A DNA stretch of 64,000 nucleotides, taken from the NCBI RefSeq assembly GCF_029285175.1, contig NZ_JABEDH010000001.1:310001-374000 (forward strand), written 5' to 3'. The translations under genes and the position numbers were made by a program. Position 1 is the stretch's first letter. Every line of letters starts with the position of its first letter. The notes beneath the pieces are model-generated. The model saw only the letters and a program-made list of their open reading frames with translations. It was not told the origin of the DNA and ran no database searches. Origin of the DNA: Sulfitobacter sp. M05. GTDB taxonomy: Bacteria > Pseudomonadota > Alphaproteobacteria > Rhodobacterales > Rhodobacteraceae. Positions 63,119 to 64,000 of the stretch are shown piece after piece.

Positions 63119-63457
63119 ATGACCTATATCGTGAACGACGCCTGCATCGCCTGCAAATACACCGACTGTGTCGAGGTATGCCCCGTGGATTGCTTTTACG
63201 AAGGCGAGAATATGCTGGTGATCCACCCTGATGAATGTATCGACTGTGGTGTTTGCGAGCCGGAATGCCCGGCGGACGCGATCCGCCCGGATACCGAACC
63301 GGACGCGGAGAAGTGGGTTGAATTCAACCGCAAGTATTCCGAGCTGTGGCCGGTCATCATCACCAAGAAAGACCAGCTGCCCGAGGCCGAAGAGCGCGAC
63401 GGCGAATCCGGCAAGCTGGAGAAGTACTTTTCCGAGGCCCCAGGCGAGGGCGGCTGA
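63119..63457 (+). CDS. fdxA: 7Fe ferredoxin (FdxA)
   Basis: 112-residue electron carrier with a [3Fe-4S] and a [4Fe-4S] cluster. Cys9, Cys17 and Cys50 fit the 3Fe cluster; Cys21, Cys40, Cys43 and Cys46 fit the 4Fe cluster, as in Azotobacter ferredoxin I. Cys12 and Cys25 are extra. The C-terminal extension is acidic, as in the FdxA family. It stands between the S4 gene and carD. Confidence 0.96.
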   Translation: MTYIVNDACIACKYTDCVEVCPVDCFYEGENMLVIHPDECIDCGVCEPECPADAIRPDTEPDAEKWVEFNRKYSELWPVIITKKDQLPEAEERDGESGKLEKYFSEAPGEGG

Positions 63458-63645
63458 TTCGGGCACCTTCGATAGGGCGCTGGCCTTCGGGTCATGTTTT
63501 ACAGGGGAATCCCGTGTATTTCGGCGAACTTTCGGAACGGCCTGTTTTGTGATATAGTAAGTGAAAGCTGAAACAGACGATCGGTCACCAATGCACCACT
63601 TCACACTGCGAAATTGCTGCCGCAACTGACCATCTTACTCCGACT

Positions 63646-63674
63646 TTGACGCACCCCATCGCGGGCCATATGGC
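63646..63674 (+). promoter_or_regulatory. Candidate sigma-70 promoter of carD
   Basis: TTGACG (63646-63651) and TATGGC (63669-63674) are 17 bases apart, 80 bases before the carD ATG. The -35 is good and the -10 weak. The rest of the 296-base gap between fdxA and carD shows no gene. Confidence 0.4.
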
Positions 63675-63753
63675 TGCGATTGGTTGCGTTATTTCGTGTC
63701 TGCCACAGCCCAATTATTTTCTGCGGGTCCGCCCGCGCCACAGGAGCCACTAC

Positions 63754-64000
63754 ATGTCTAAATCGAAGAAGCTTGATTTCCGTCCTAATGAGTTTGTCGT
63801 CTACCCTGCGCATGGCGTCGGGCAGGTCGTTTCCGTTGAGGAGCAGGAAGTCGCCGGCATCACGCTGGAGCTGTTCGTGATTGCGTTTGAAAAAGACAAG
63901 ATGACCCTGCGTGTTCCGACCCATAAGGCGACTGAAATCGGTATGCGCGCGCTGTCATCGCCAGATGTCATTGCCCATGCGATGAAGACGCTGAAAGGCA
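63754..64000 (+). CDS. carD: CarD-family transcriptional regulator, 3' end missing
   Basis: RNA-polymerase-binding regulator that stabilises open promoters, notably at rRNA genes. The visible 82 residues hold the CarD/TRCF-RID domain: RPNEFVVYPAHGVGQVVSVEEQEVAG, followed by EKDKMTLRVPTHKATEIGMRALSS. An AGGAG site lies 8 bases before the ATG. The gene runs off the right edge, so the C-terminal DNA-binding helices are not seen. Confidence 0.95.
   Translation, partial: MSKSKKLDFRPNEFVVYPAHGVGQVVSVEEQEVAGITLELFVIAFEKDKMTLRVPTHKATEIGMRALSSPDVIAHAMKTLKG

Noticed and set aside
1..64000. CRISPR array, prophage or integrated element of large size
   Set aside because: No regularly spaced repeats, integrase, phage structural gene or complete transposase was seen; the gene order is housekeeping throughout.

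Overview
The window reads as a stretch of chromosome from an alphaproteobacterium of the Rhodobacteraceae (Roseobacter group). The evidence is the moderately high GC, the gene set (RibBX-type riboflavin protein, MmcB, CarD, SUV3-like helicase, heterotetrameric sarcosine oxidase, L-carnitine dehydrogenase/thioesterase fusion, TadE/TadG proteins) and a histidine tRNA without an encoded G-1. No prophage, CRISPR array, transposase or rRNA operon is visible. Most genes are intact, closely spaced and often overlap by 1-8 bases.

Layout. 0-6.5 kb: the end of a chemoreceptor, then metG, a serine beta-lactamase-like hydrolase and an MFS transporter on the minus strand. 6.6-14.6 kb: an aldo/keto reductase, a four-gene carnitine-to-glycine-betaine operon, an XRE regulator divergent from a membrane desaturase, and an EamA transporter preceded by a repeat element. 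14.8-21.5 kb: NUDIX and DUF983 genes; an EF-hand protein followed by ECF sigma, small membrane protein and CnrX-like protein; and a TadE-TadE-TadG(VWA) trio. 21.8-30.8 kb: glutamate dehydrogenase, ada, an ICL/PEPM-family gene and soxBDAG. The carnitine and sox blocks fit the two ends of a route from carnitine through betaine to glycine. 30.9-35 kb: dnaG-rpoD. 35-46.5 kb: yjbQ, nrdR-ribD, a minus-strand capsule block (kpsS, wza-like, kpsC), then ribE, an unknown gene, ribBX, ribH and nusB. The capsule block sits between ribD and the rest of the riboflavin genes.

46.5-53.4 kb: a probable 6S RNA with its own sigma-70-type promoter, a 344-bp non-coding element with 31-bp inverted ends, an ArsR/SRPBCC pair, mmcB, tRNA-His, a RluA-type pseudouridine synthase, rpoH with a heat-shock-type promoter, and two small-family genes. 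53.4-59.2 kb: a minus-strand run of an SCP2-like protein, alpha/beta hydrolase, ligase-associated exonuclease, ATP-dependent DNA ligase and oligoendopeptidase F. 59.2-64 kb: a TPR protein, SUV3-like helicase, S4 protein, 7Fe ferredoxin and the start of carD.

I did not find a clearly new multi-gene system. The parts least explained are the EF-hand/ECF/CnrX-like locus, the transposase-less inverted-repeat element and its relative upstream of the EamA gene, a 30-base repeat shared by the soxB-soxD and ribBX leaders, the unknown lipoprotein in the carnitine operon, and the unknown protein inside the riboflavin operon. All functions are assigned by reading motifs; no database search was run.
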